From Chiridota heheva (lineage: Eukaryota > Echinodermata > Holothuroidea > Apodida > Chiridotidae), in NCBI GenBank assembly GCA_020152595.1, contig JAIGNY010001753.1, positions 471,001 to 535,000 on the forward strand: a DNA stretch of 64,000 nt, read 5' to 3'. Of this stretch, positions 11,991-23,530 are shown one piece after another. The first letter of the stretch is position 1, and each line of letters begins with the position of its first letter. Both the position numbers and the translations under genes were made by a program. Under the pieces are notes generated by a model. That model did no database searches, was not told where the DNA came from, and worked only from the letters and a program-made list of their open reading frames with translations.

Positions 11991-13090
11991 CTTACAAACC
12001 TTATCTACCAACTGTGGTGTAGCGGTTATCATACATGTCTACAGACCATGAGGCCCTGGGTTTAAGCCTGGGTTAGGTAGACACACCAGTGCACCACAAC
12101 TGGTTATCAAAGGCCGTGGACATTGACTTGGTTATCGATGTTATGTCTGTCCGTACGTCGTACCTGTGTTCTCGTCCGGTTGTATTAAGCGTTTTGTGAT
12201 AGCATTGTTCTTACTTCATTACTCAATCTTAAATGGGATAACCTCACCTGCCACCTCCTCCTCCGGAAACTCTTTTCTCCCACCCTCTGCAGGAAAAGTG
12301 TTCTTTTCTTCTGGATACCCAGCCATGTTGGCATCCCTGGCAATGACAGGGCTGATACAGCCGCTAAGCTTGCCCTTAACCTCCTCCCTTCCCCTTTTCC
12401 CCAAACCCTCTCTGACATCAAACCGCTTATCGCTTCTCTTGTTCGTGACCGCTGGCAAACCTTATGGAACTTCCAAATTGATAACAAACTCCATGTCATC
12501 CAGCCCACAATCCTGATCAAATCCACCATCAACAACCTTTCTCGTATCGACAACATTCATATTACCCGTCTTAGAATTGGTCACACCCACCTCACTCACT
12601 CCCACCTCCTTATTGGTTCCCCCCAACCCCTCTGTAACAATTGCCACTGCATCCTCACAATCCAACACGTTCTCCTTGCTTGCCCCCTATACAACCTCCC
12701 CAGAGCTTCCCTCGCTCCCCACAACTCAATTGCTGAGTTCTTCCAGAAAAATCCTCCGGATAAAATAATCTCCTTCCTTCAGCATGCATCCCTCTACAAC
12801 CATATTTAATTCTCCTCTTCCACCCCCTCTCTACTTTGTTTTTGTTTTACCCATGCACCTCTCTCGATCACAGCTTTCTGGCTTTTGTTCTTGAATTTCT
12901 CTCATTCTCCTCCTGGTCTCTTTCTTTACTACCTCTAAAATGATCTGACCTCTCAGGCACAATTTGACCTTCGTTGTCGTGGTGCCGTTAAGACCTCATC
13001 AAACAAACAAACAAACATAACCGATACGCAGGCGACGACCCCGTCATTGTAATTGTGTGTTCACTCGTCGTCGTCGCCCTTACAAACCTT
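11991..13090 (+). mobile_element. SINE/LINE composite bounded by a 12-bp target duplication
   Basis: CTTACAAACCTT occurs exactly at 11991-12002 and 13079-13090. Just inside the left copy is a tRNA-like promoter: a box-A-like TGGTGTAGCGGTTATCAT (12013-12031) and a box-B-like GGGTTTAAGCC (about 12057-12068). A 5'-truncated LINE occupies 12189-13018, and about 60 bp follow its CAAA tail before the second duplication. Either a LINE inserted into a SINE or the two were copied as a chimera; I could not find a separate duplication around the LINE alone. Confidence 0.6.
12189..13018 (+). mobile_element. 5'-truncated LINE: RNase H domain, zinc knuckle and 3' UTR
   Basis: An open frame from 12189 to a stop at 12807-12809 encodes about 205 residues. 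It starts inside an RNase H domain: a DS acidic motif at 12198, then FFWIPSHVGIPGNDRADTAA at about 12306-12365. It continues with RLRIGHTHLTHSHL and a CNNCHC...H...C knuckle near 12636-12680. This RNase H plus C-terminal knuckle order is typical of I/Jockey-type non-LTR elements that carry RNase H. A pyrimidine-rich 3' UTR follows, ending GTCGTGGTGCCGTTAAG and a CAAACAAACAAAC tail. The endonuclease and reverse transcriptase are absent. The frame is intact but lacks a start and is only a fragment. Confidence 0.85.
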
Positions 13091-13539
13091 GCATGAATTG
13101 TGCTTCTTACCCTGGGGTTACATTTGAGGCATCCGAGCTGTTAAACATTGATTTATATTGTGTATTAACGTAATAGATGGTGCACATACGTAATCAGGCA
13201 CAGCAGTAACAAACAGAGCCCAACCAGATGAGACTTCAATTTGTTCATGATATGTTGGGTATCATGATATCACGATATTGTTTTTTCTATGATATAAAAA
13301 ATACCAGCCAATACCTGACTAAGTTATTTTGATATGTCTCGTTCATATGTTAACTGCATATTAAAACAATAGTATATGTGAAAGAACACTTCAGACACAT
13401 TCCAAGTGAGTAAAATTTGAATGGAATATTAGCAGTAAATCTTATTCTTTTGTGCTGCCATCCATTTATCCTGAATGAAAAATGAAATGTACTTGTTGAA
13501 AACCTTATTTGTGAATAGTCACAACTTAAAGCTTAATCC

Positions 13540-13930
13540 ATTATACAGGAAGGACTGGTGCTTATCCCTGGTTTCCATGGCACAAGTGGATGAGAGTACA
13601 TGATTCCCCCTAGATGGAATGCCAGTTCATTGCAGGTTAACAATATATGGATTGTCTAAAAGAAAGGTTTTTAATGATTTACAGTACAACAAATTTTGTG
13701 TAAATGTTGTCAGACTTTTAAATGAGACTTTTCTGTATCACGTGCACTCCGACACCCACCTGCCCTTCTCCCCCCACCCTCCTATTGCAGGTGCCAGCAG
13801 TGCTGGTACTCATTTTACAGCTGAGTTGACTCTAGCAAGTAGAGAAAAATGTCATGCTCAAGGACACCCAGAACCTTTCACATATGAGCATGACTCGTTA
13901 ACCACTGAGCCACTGTACCTCTGTAGTCAC
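13540..13930 (-). mobile_element. tRNA-like SINE-type repeat
   Basis: On the - strand, CAGTGGCTCAGTGGTTAACG (13892-13911) has the form of a tRNA box A, with GGTTCTGGGTGTCC about 40 bp further on as a weak box B. The body includes, read on +, CTCAAGGACACC and ATGCCAGTTCATTGCAGGTT. These words are familiar from dispersed repeats of marine animals (general knowledge). It is decayed. The 119-codon open frame across it (13619-13978) reads the repeat. Confidence 0.5.
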
Positions 13931-14118
13931 AACTTAAATGTCGTTATACATCACAATACAGTTCTTCATGAGCCATGATAATTGTTATCTGATTTACTCA
14001 TATCATAACTGCTGAGTGCTACTTGAACACTCGTCACTTTATACCTGTAGAAAGGGGGTACATGTAAGTAAGTGCACCAGATTTGCTGAGTAACTCAGTG
14101 TTCATTTCTTTCTTCCAG

Positions 14119-14317
14119 ATTTTGAGGAAACTCCATAAAGCCTGTCAGAGATACCCCGCCTGGAAGAGCGTCAACAATCCCAATCACAAACCATGGATAT
14201 ACCCGGAACAAATGTCTTTACCACGGCTCAAGATGGCCGACATCATGTCCAAGAACAGTTTCTCATCGGAGGAATCTTTAGATGATGGCGATCTTAAAGA
14301 GGAGGATTTCAAAGGAG
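14119..14317 (+). CDS. Internal exon of an uncharacterised protein gene
   Basis: The exon is preceded by a strong acceptor (TTTCTTTCTTCCAG, ending at 14118) and followed by a donor, GAG then GTGATT at 14318. It reads in one frame from its first base, giving about 66 residues: a basic N-terminal part with LRKLHKACQRYPAWKSVNN, then KPWIYPEQMSLPRLKMADIM, then an acidic Ser/Asp/Glu stretch. It ends after the first base of a codon, which fits the phase of the exon at 53530. Base composition is more GC-balanced than its surroundings, as expected of coding DNA. I do not recognise the family, and upstream exons must lie outside or undetected in the window. Confidence 0.55.
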
Positions 14318-15090
14318 GTGATTTCTTTAATTATGGCCTTTGACCTCTCACCTTTGTTTTGTAACCTACTTCACTCTGTTACTTCCTCAACCAACCACTG
14401 ACTGACTAAATATTCTTCAATCTGAAAAGAGCTTTGGTTTGAAAGACTCATAATTTAGATTTGTTTTCCCCTTTTCCATTTTTTGAAAGCATTAATAGCT
14501 TGGTGTGCTGTTCGTCCCTGGGTTTTCTGATTTGCTTTCCTGCAGTTGCACCCAATCAGAAATAATTATTTACCCTTTCTTCTGAGTTATTTTGGTAATT
14601 GATGGTCTGAGCGTTTGGGGTATATTTGATATAGAATATCATGCTTTAGTATAGTTTGTAGTAGCTGCACTGGTTTGCAGTGTTTTAATTCATACTACAT
14701 AAGTGTTTTGAGGTGATGGGTTTACCTTCTTTTATTTGTATGAATTGTATTTAATTATAATTGCAAAGTTTGTATAGGAGTCATGATGGATTACCATCAT
14801 CAGTCAGTAGCTTAAAGGTTGACAGGTTTACATATAATAAAACACACTGGGCTAAGTGATTTATTAATGTTTGCATTGGTTGCACCAATCGCCAGTACTA
14901 GCTGGTATTTGCAGTAACAGCAGCACATGTACTTCGCTGGTACCTGCATCTACTATTGAGGAAAAGGGTAACTCCCAAGCAGATGGAGGTAGCTTGGTTT
15001 ATTTTAGCATTAAGCTTGATATGGTGACAGAATTGCATTATTGTTCAGAGTACATTCAGAATAGGTAAATTCAACATAGAAAAATTAATA
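14318..15090. other. Start of the inferred long intron
   Basis: Unique AT-rich sequence after the donor at 14318. No tandem array, element end or convincing exon was found before the hairpin array at 15091. Confidence 0.5.
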
Positions 15091-15360
15091 GCTGCTCATG
15101 CTCATGCAGCCATAATGGCTGCTCATGCAGCCATAATGGCTGCTCATGCAGCCATAATAATGGCTACTCATGCAGCCATAATAATGGCTGCTCATGCAGC
15201 CATAATAATGGCTGCTCATGCAGCCATAATAATGGCTGCTTATGTAGCCATAATAATGGCTGCTCATGCAGCCATAATATTGGCTGCTCATGCAGCCATA
15301 ATAATGGCTGCTCATGCAGTTTTAATATTGGCTGCTCATGCAGCCATAATGGCTGCTCAG
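15091..15360. repeat. 21/24-bp hairpin minisatellite (about 12 units)
   Basis: Units are 21 or 24 bp, differing by one AAT triplet, and read GGCTGCTCATGCAGCC plus ATAAT(AAT). Each unit holds a perfect stem, ATGGCTGC / GCAGCCAT, with a TCAT loop. All lengths are multiples of three, so open frames (Ala-Ala-His repeats on +) run through on both strands. No other sign of coding was seen. Confidence 0.9.
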
Positions 15361-16234
15361 TTGTTAAAGAACCAATTAATACCCGTGCTATTCCCATGCA
15401 CACCAGGAGCAAAGGGGTTACATCTTTAGAATGACCAGACCTTGATTTTAAGCCACCAGGTTGACAGCTTGTGCCTAACTAGTTCATGTATAATTGTGTT
15501 GATCCTTCCATCTGTGTTTGTTTTTCCTTAGAATAAATAACCTTTTTTAGTAAGAAAATTGTAATATTAGTTGATGGCTGAAATATGTCAGTGAGCTGAT
15601 TAGATGGCATAGCTTAATGGTACACAGCAGGTCGTTACAGTTCTGCCATTGTATGGTGAAGGTATTTCTCCTTTTATATTTGTTTAGTTGTTAGAAGCTG
15701 CAGACTTTGCATTGCTTAATATCAAAAGGATTGATTTTCTGTGATACAGACGGCAGTATCTGACAGTTAAATGACAAATATAGAATGGCGTCTCTGAATA
15801 TATACATACCTTAAATCAGACTGTTGGTATATAGTTTTTAACTACACGTTATGCCAACTTTACTTATATTCCTTTATAAAGGTACCTCTTGTTTTTGCAG
15901 GATAGCATTAGGTTTTATATCCAGGAAGAATGTTATGAATTTCAAACGAACCACACTCCCCCAGAAGCACCCTCCCCAGTAGGTTATTGGTGACTGACAA
16001 AATAGGTCAAAAGGAACTGTCAGGAATGACTGATTTTGGAAAGAATGAAAAAGGAAGATGTTGGTTACCATCATAGAATAAAACTTGACTTGAACAAATG
16101 GTCTGAAAAATTCATTCATTAATCTTCCATTTTTGCTCCAATTCCAAGTAAATACAAATAATTGTTTATCAGCATGCTATGACTTATTCGTTATGAACTA
16201 TAACATCTTAGAAATTGCACTCTTTTTAAGTTTT
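15361..16234. other. Non-coding stretch with a possible tRNA-like SINE remnant
   Basis: Mostly unique AT-rich sequence. At 15604-15650 GATGGCATAGCTTAATGG followed by TACACAGCAGGTCGTTACAG resembles a tRNA box A and anticodon-arm region. No box B was found, so this is at most a SINE relic. Confidence 0.3.
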
Positions 16235-16383
16235 CCCGCTTGCTCTTTATCACGTGTGCCCTTTCCTTGAGTTTTGGCCCCTTGCCCTTTATCACGTGTG
16301 CCCTTTCCTTGAGTTTTGGCCCCTTGCCCTTTATCACGTGTGCCCTTTCCTTGAGTTTTGGCCCTTTGCCCCTTATCAAGTGT
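16235..16383. repeat. 42-bp minisatellite (3.5 copies)
   Basis: Three nearly identical 42-bp units and a partial one carry CCCTTTATCACGTGTG, then CCCTTTCCTTGAGTTTTGG. The unit is 14 codons long, so a repeated peptide frame appears on the - strand. It shows no other coding features. Confidence 0.9.
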
Positions 16384-17069
16384 AGGTGTTACTGCTTCTT
16401 AGATTTTTAGTACCAGTGACTGGTTTCTTGTTTAGGTTCAACACCTTACAGACAGAACTTCTCCTTCTATGGCATAAAAAGACCATTGGGGCGGAGGAGG
16501 GGGGAATGGGGTGGACAAAGCATTTCAGAGCAATAATGCATTAATTTATTCTTTGAATGTTGGTTCACATAGCATGGAGAAGATAAGAAAAAAGATCAAT
16601 ATATATATATATATTTATATGTGATTATTATATTTCTATTTTAATGTGATAATAGTATAGATTTCAAATGAAAATAACTTTTTTGTATTTTTTGGAGAAA
16701 ACACTAATTGTGATACGTCTATACCACAGGACTAGATGTTATAATATACATTACAGGATAAGTTGATTTATCAGATATGTTCATTATATATGATGGAGGA
16801 CAACAAATGGAACAAAATGTTAAAAAATATTTAAAGCATGCGTTACGGAGCAGTAAAGTGTGAAGATTGAAAAATAGAAATGATTGGTGCAAGAAGTGAC
16901 TCCAATACCTCATTTATTTTTTTATTTTCTATTTTTTTGTAGAATAGAATATACTGGTGAAACTTCAAAATAATTTTGATTGCAACTCAAAAGCTAAAGA
17001 ATAAACTTACTCCCACTCAAAAATGCAGACAAGTGGATACGAACATTTGTATCAACAGTTATCACTTGC
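16384..17069. other. AT-rich non-coding stretch
   Basis: Contains a short TA run near 16600-16618 and T-rich tracts. No coding frame, array or element end was found. Confidence 0.55.
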
Positions 17070-17612
17070 TATCACGCAGGCCTGCCATCACGTGCCATCA
17101 CACAGGCCTGCCATCATGTGCCATCACACAGGCTTGCCATCACGCAGGCCTGCCATCATGCAGGCCTGCCATCATGCAGGCCTGCCATCATGCAGGCCTG
17201 CCATCATGCAGGCCTGCCATCATGCAGGCCTGCCATCATGCAGGCCTGCCATCATGCAGGCCTGCCATCATGCAGGCCTGCCATCATGCAGGCCTGCCAT
17301 CATGCAGGCCTGCCATCATGCAGGCCTGCCATCATGCAGGCCTGCCATCATGCAGGCCTGCCATCATGCAGGCCTGCCATCATGCAGGCCTGCCATCATG
17401 CAGGCCTGCCATCATGCAGGCCTGCATCATGCAGGCCTGCCATCAAGTGCCATAATGCAGGCCTGCCATCATGTGCCATCGCTCAGGCCTGTCATCATGT
17501 GCTATCTATCACGCAGGCCTGCGTAATGGCCTGACATCACGCAGGCCTGCCATCATGCAGGCCTGAGGCCTGCCATCACGCAGGCCTGTCATCATGCAGG
17601 CCTGCCATCACG
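17070..17612. repeat. 16-bp palindromic minisatellite (about 33 copies)
   Basis: The unit is CCATCATGCAGGCCTG. It contains the perfect 10-bp palindrome GCAGGCCTGC, and so an AGGCCT site every 16 bp. The centre (17150-17430) is almost uniform, while both edges carry variants such as CACG, CACA and GTGC. Because 16 is not a multiple of three and the unit lacks stops in register, all three + frames stay open for 138-167 codons. None is a credible gene. Confidence 0.95.
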
Positions 17613-18007
17613 TCTACATAAAGTGTTTGAATAATCTAGAGTTCCAGAAAAATATGGCTTCATATTTTGGCCAAATACTCCTTTAGAGTGATGGCTTTTC
17701 TTTAGGTGCTGTTAGTTGACTCGCTTGTGTATCATTCCCAAGTAATATTTCTTGTGGTGCAAGTAACTTGCAATAATTTTGTATCACATGTTAAATTTAT
17801 TATCATGGAAATGATTTTTTGAAATGGTTCTCATTGTTTTATGAATTTAGAAGTTTAATTTCTTTGTTTATGAATAATTTTACCTCAAAACATGTGATTT
17901 TGAAGTTAACTTGTAGGTTGCATGGATATAGGTTTGACCTATTTGTTTTTCATTCTTAAGAAATTCTGCCTGAATTGAGGGAAGAAATTTTCTTTCAATA
18001 CTGCTGG

Positions 18008-21000
18008 AATGCAATTAACATATCCTATTGCAGGAGTGTGAGCAACATATCCTATTGCAGGAGTGCGAGCAACATATCCTATTGCAGGAGTGCGAGCAAC
18101 ATACCCTATTGCAGGAGTGCTAGCAACATATCCTATTGCAGGAGTGCGAGCAACATATCCTATTGCAGGAGTGCTAGCAACATATCCTATTGCAGGAGTG
18201 TGAGCAACATATCCTATTGCAGGAGTGCGGGCAACATATTCTATTGCAGGAGTGCTAGCAACATATCCTATTGCAGGAGCACAACCAACATATTCTATTG
18301 CAGGAGTGCGAGCAACATATCCTATTGCAGGAGTGCTAGCAACATATCCTATTGCAGGAGTGCGAGCAACATATCCTATTGCAGGAGTGCGAGCAACATA
18401 TCCTATTGCAGGAGTGCTAGCAACATATCCTATTGCAGGAGCACAACCAACATATCCTATTGCAGGAGTGCTAGCAACATATCCTATTGCAGGAGTGCTA
18501 GCAACATATCCTATTGCAGGAGTGCTAGCAACATATCCTATTGCAGGAGTGCGAGCAACATATCTTATTGCAGGAGTGCTAGCAACATATCCTATTGCAG
18601 GAATGCGAGCAACATATCCTATTGCAGGAGCACAACCAACATATCCTATTGCAGGAGTGCTAGCAACATATCCTATTGCAGGAGTGCGAGCAACATATCC
18701 TATTGCAGGAGTGCGAGCAACATATCCTATTGCAGGAGTGCTAGCAACATATCCTATTGCAGGAGCACAACCAACATATCCCATTGCAGGAGTGCTAGCA
18801 ACATATCCTATTGCAGGAGCACAACCAACATATCCTATTGCAGGAGTGCGAGCAACATATCCTATTGCAGGAGTGCGAGCAACATATCCCATTGCAGGAG
18901 TGCTAGCAACATATCCTATTGCAGGAGCACAACCAACATATCCCATTGCAGGAGTGCTAGCAACATATCCTATTGCAGGAGCACAACCAACATATCCCAT
19001 TGCAGGAGTGCTAGCAACATATCCTATTGCAGGAGCACAACCAACATATCCTATTGCAGGAGTGCGAGCAACATATCCTATTGCAGGAGTGCGAGCAACA
19101 TATCCTATTGCAGGAGTGCTAGCAACATATCCTATTGCAGGAGCACAACCAACATATCCCATTGCAGGAGTGCTAGCAACATATCCTATTGCAGGAGCAC
19201 AACCAACATATCCTATTGCAGGAGTGCGGGCAACATATCCTATTGCAGGAGTGCGAGCAACATATCCCATTGCAGGAGTGCGAGCAACATATTCTATTGC
19301 AGGAGTGCAACCAGCATATCCTATTGCAGGAGCACAACCAACATATCCTATTGCAGGAGTGCTAGCAACATATCCCATTGCAGGAGTGCTAGCAACATAT
19401 TCTATTGCAGGAGTGCAACCAGCATATCCTATTGCAGGAGCACAACCAACATATTCTATTGCAGGAGTGCAACCAACATATCCCATTGCAGGAGTGCTAG
19501 CAACATATCCTATTGCAGGAGCACAACCAACATATCCTATTGCAGGAGCACAACCAACATATCCTATTGCAGGAGTGCGAGCAACATATCCTATTGCAGG
19601 AGTGCTAGCAACATATCCTATTGCAGGAGCACAACCAACATATCCTATTGCAGGAGTGCTAGCAACATATCCTATTGCAGGAGTGCTAGCAACATATCCT
19701 ATTGCAGGAGTGCTAGCAACATATCCTATTGCAGGAGTGCAACCAGCATATCCCATTGCAGGAGTGCTAGCAACATATCCTATTGCAGGAGTGGGAGCAA
19801 CATATCCTATTGCAGGAGTGCGAGCAACATATTCTATTGCAGGAGTGCGAGCAACATATCCTATTGCAGGAGTGCGAGCAACATATCCTATTGCAGGAGT
19901 GCGGGCAACATATTCTATTGCAGGAGTGCAACCAACATATCCCATTGCAGGAGTGCTAGCAACATATCCTATTGCAGGAGTGCTAGCAACATATCCTATT
20001 GCAGGAGTGCGGGCAGCATATTCTATTGCAGGAGTGCAACCAACATATCCCATTGCAGGAGTGCGAGCAACATATCCTATTGCAGGAGTGCTAGCAACAT
20101 ATCCTATTGCAGGAGTGCTAGCAACATATCCTATTGCAGGATTGCGAGCAACATATCCTATTGCAGGAGTGCGAGCAACATATCCTATTGCAGGAGTGCT
20201 AGCAACATATCCTATTGCAGGAGCACAACCAACATATCCTATTGCAGGAGTGCTAGCAACATATCCTATTGCAGGAGTGCTAGCAACATATCCTATTGCA
20301 GGAGTGCGAGCAACATATCCTATTGCAGGAGCACAACCAACATATCCTATTGCAGGAGTGCTAGCAACATATCCCATTGCAGGAGTGCTAGCAACATATC
20401 CTATTGCAGGAGTGCTAGCAACATATCCTATTGCAGGAGTGCGGGCAACATATTCTATTGCAGGAGTGCAACCAACATATCCTATTGCAGGAGTGCGAGC
20501 AACATATCCTATTGCAGGAGCACAACCAACATATCCTATTGCAGGAGTGCTAGCAACATATCCTATTGCAGGAGTGCGAGCAACATATCCTATTGCAGGA
20601 GTGCGGGCAACATATTCTATTGCAGGAGTGCAACCAACATATCCCATTGCAGGAGTGCTAGCAACATATTCTATTGCAGGAGTGCGAGCAACATATCCTA
20701 TTGCAGGAGTGCGGGCAACATATTCTATTGCAGGAGTGCTAGCAACATATCCTATTGCAGGAGTGCGAGCAACATATCCTATTGCAGGAGTCGGGCAACA
20801 TATTCTATTGCAGGAGTGCTAGCAACATATCCTATTGCAGGAGTGCGAGCAACATATCCTATTGCAGGAGTGCGGGCAACATATTCTATTGCAGGAGTGC
20901 TAGCAACATATCCTATTGCAGGAGTGCGAGCAAGATATCCTATTGCAGGAGCCGAGCAACATATTCTATTGCAGGAGTGCAACCAACATATCCCATTGCA

Positions 21001-21957
21001 GGAGTGCAAGCAACATATCCTATTGCAGGAGTGCAACCAACATATCCCATTGCAGGAGTGCTATCAACATATCCCATTGCAGGAGTGCTAGCAAGATATC
21101 CTATTGCAGGAGTGCGAGCAACATATCCTATTGCAGGAGTGCAACCAACATATCCTATTGCAGGAGTGCGAGCAACATATCCTATTGCAGGAGTGCGAGC
21201 AACATATCCTATTGCAGGAGTGCTATCAACATATCCTATTGCAGGAGTGCAACCAACATATCCTATTGCAGGAGTGCGAGCAACATATTCTATTGCAGGA
21301 GTGCGAGCAACATATCCTATTGCAGGAGTGCGAGCAACATATTCTATTGCAGGAGTGCAACAAAGATATCCCATTGCAGGAGTGCTAGCAACATATCCTA
21401 TTGCAGGAGTGGGAGCAACATATTCTATTGTAGGAGTGCGAGCAACATATCCTATTGCAGGAGTGCTAGCAACATATCCCATTGCAGGAGTGCTAGCAAC
21501 ATATCCTATTGCAGGAGTGCTAGCAATATATCCAATTGCAGGAGTGCGAGCAATATATCCAATTGCAGGAGTGCGAGCAACATATCCTATTGCAGGAGTG
21601 CGGGCAACATATTCTATTGCAGGAGTGCTAGCAACATATCCTATTGCAGGAGTGCTAGCAACATATCCTATTGCAGGAGTGCGAGCAACATATCCTATTG
21701 CAGGAGTGGGAGCAACATATTCTATTGTAGGAGTGCGAGCAACATATCCTATTGCAGGAGTGGGAGCAACATATTCTATTGTAGGAGTGCGAGCAGCATA
21801 TCCTATTGCAGGAGTGCTAGCAACATATCCCATTGCAGGAGTGCTAGCAACATATCCTATTGCAGGAGTGCTAGCAATATATCCAATTGCAGGAGTGCGA
21901 GCAACACATTCTATTGCAGGAGTGCGAACAACATATCCTATTGCAGGAGTGCAACCA
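18008..21957. repeat. 27-bp minisatellite, about 146 copies over 3.95 kb
   Basis: The unit has a constant core, CAACATATCCTATTGCAGGA, plus a variable hexamer. The commonest variants are GTGCGAG, GTGCTAG and GCACAAC; rarer ones are GTGCAAC, GTGCGGG and GTGGGAG. Variants alternate in patches, for example GCACAAC units alternating with GTGCTAG units at 18760-19060. A block of about five units near 21405-21545 recurs near 21755-21900. Single-base deletions at about 20790 and 20951 break the register. Units are stop-free in several frames, giving open frames of 1,038 and 865 codons on + and 902 on -. These overlap, so they are almost certainly not genes. Confidence 0.97.
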
Positions 21958-23530
21958 CTTCCTGTTGTGAACGCACAAGATCCCTGCCTGCTTGTATAGT
22001 CAGACAGTGGCACGTTGTGTGTGTGTGTGATGTTTCATGCACAGTATTATGAGAAACTTATTTTATCTTATTTTTTTCTAACTTGTTTGTCAGAAAGAAA
22101 AAGTAAAAGTAAAATATTAGTAAGATAATACTACAATGGTAGTCACTAGACGAAAATGACTGATCAAAACAAGATAAAGCTGAAACCGAAAAAAAGATTC
22201 CCTGGGATTCAAACCTACAACTGCTGGTTCAACAAAAATAATAAATACAGAAGTCCATCACCTTAATTAACTTGGGCGATGTCAAGCGATGTCAATAATT
22301 AGGGTTTTATTTAACACAAGGGCCAATGAATTGCACAGCAAATGATTGAAATTTCAACCAATCAAACAATTTGATTTGAATTCTAATTTTGTGTCCATAT
22401 GATGATTTCACCTCTAATGCTATGATATAGATATGATATGATATGATAATGATGACTTGCTAGTTATATCTGCAGTTACCCATCCATAACTTTAGCAAAT
22501 TTTGTAACCTTGTCAAAACCTGTCAAAAAACGTATGTCAAAGGCATGAAGCTTATCTCAATAGAATAGTACTGTAGGTCCTACATAGTCCCAATATTTAC
22601 ACTGCATAGTATAGTGTACAGATTTACACTGTATTCTTTAAAGCATATAATATAGTGTACATAGTGTAATATTCACATGTACACTGCATTCTATATATCA
22701 TATCAGATTGTTTTCTAGTTTGGTTATTTCTGTGTCTGTCATTTTCTTTTAATTCTTTCATACAATATGTAGGTTGTGTAAACATTCCTTATACTTTACT
22801 ATGCAAAAAGTCATTAAAAGAAAATAAATCTCTCAGACCACTAAAAGGTTCTTCGTATTTTGATTTGATTATTTAGTATTCTATGTTAAAGGATGAGTAA
22901 TGGTTGGAAAAACCATTGAGTAACTCAGTCTTTAAAATTTGGGAAAATATCTATATATTGATTTATGGCTGATCAATTTAAAAAAAAAAAAACAATTGAT
23001 GAAGTATATGTCCATTACCTTGATGTGCTTCCTCATCATTTAATTCTTCAAAACTGACCTTTACATAAAGATATGGAGAACTGAAATTCCCCTGGTGACA
23101 TCACAAATAAATATGTTTTCTTCAATAAATACATTAATTCTATCCTTTAACTCTTGGGATTTCTGGTTAAGTGTATTATAACATTCCAACATTAATGTAA
23201 AATGAGATCTTACAAAAAAGATCATATGGTATATGGCCTTAAAGGAATATTTCCATGTTTTTTCCTAATCATTCATAAGAAAGAGAATTTTTTTAGAAAT
23301 CATGTTGATATGTTATTCCTGCCAGGAGATATTTAAGGTTCACAAAAAAATGCCAATAAACGAATAGGAAAAGGCTCAGTATGACATCACATTCTCCCAC
23401 ACAGTTGATGTATTTCATTCAAATCTGTCATCCTTTTTTATTGGTTCAGATGCGATTGCATCAGGAACCTATGCGGTCATGATGGCGTGTGTGTGGGTGG
23501 GTGGATGCGTGTATGTGTGTATATGATGGC
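21958..23530. other. AT-rich non-coding stretch
   Basis: Low-complexity words include a GATATGATATGATA run near 22425-22450 and ATAGTGTACA repeats at 22600-22690. On the - strand a box-B-like GGTTTGAATCCC lies at 22204-22215, but no matching box A is clear. No coding frame was seen. Confidence 0.45.

Noticed and set aside
17939-22052. Very long open frames (up to 1,038 codons) on both strands as repetitive proteins
   Set aside because: They are produced by stop-free 27-bp units read in several overlapping registers. Single-base indels break the register and nothing suggests a start, splice site or selection on one frame.
22150-22270. Possible tRNA gene on the - strand (GGTTTGAATCCC)
   Set aside because: A box-B-like word is present, but no plausible box A, acceptor stem or cloverleaf could be formed around it.
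23090-23110. Another copy of the TTAA MITE, suggested by GGTGACATCACAAA
   Set aside because: Only the short GTGACATCAC word is shared and the flanks do not align to the family.
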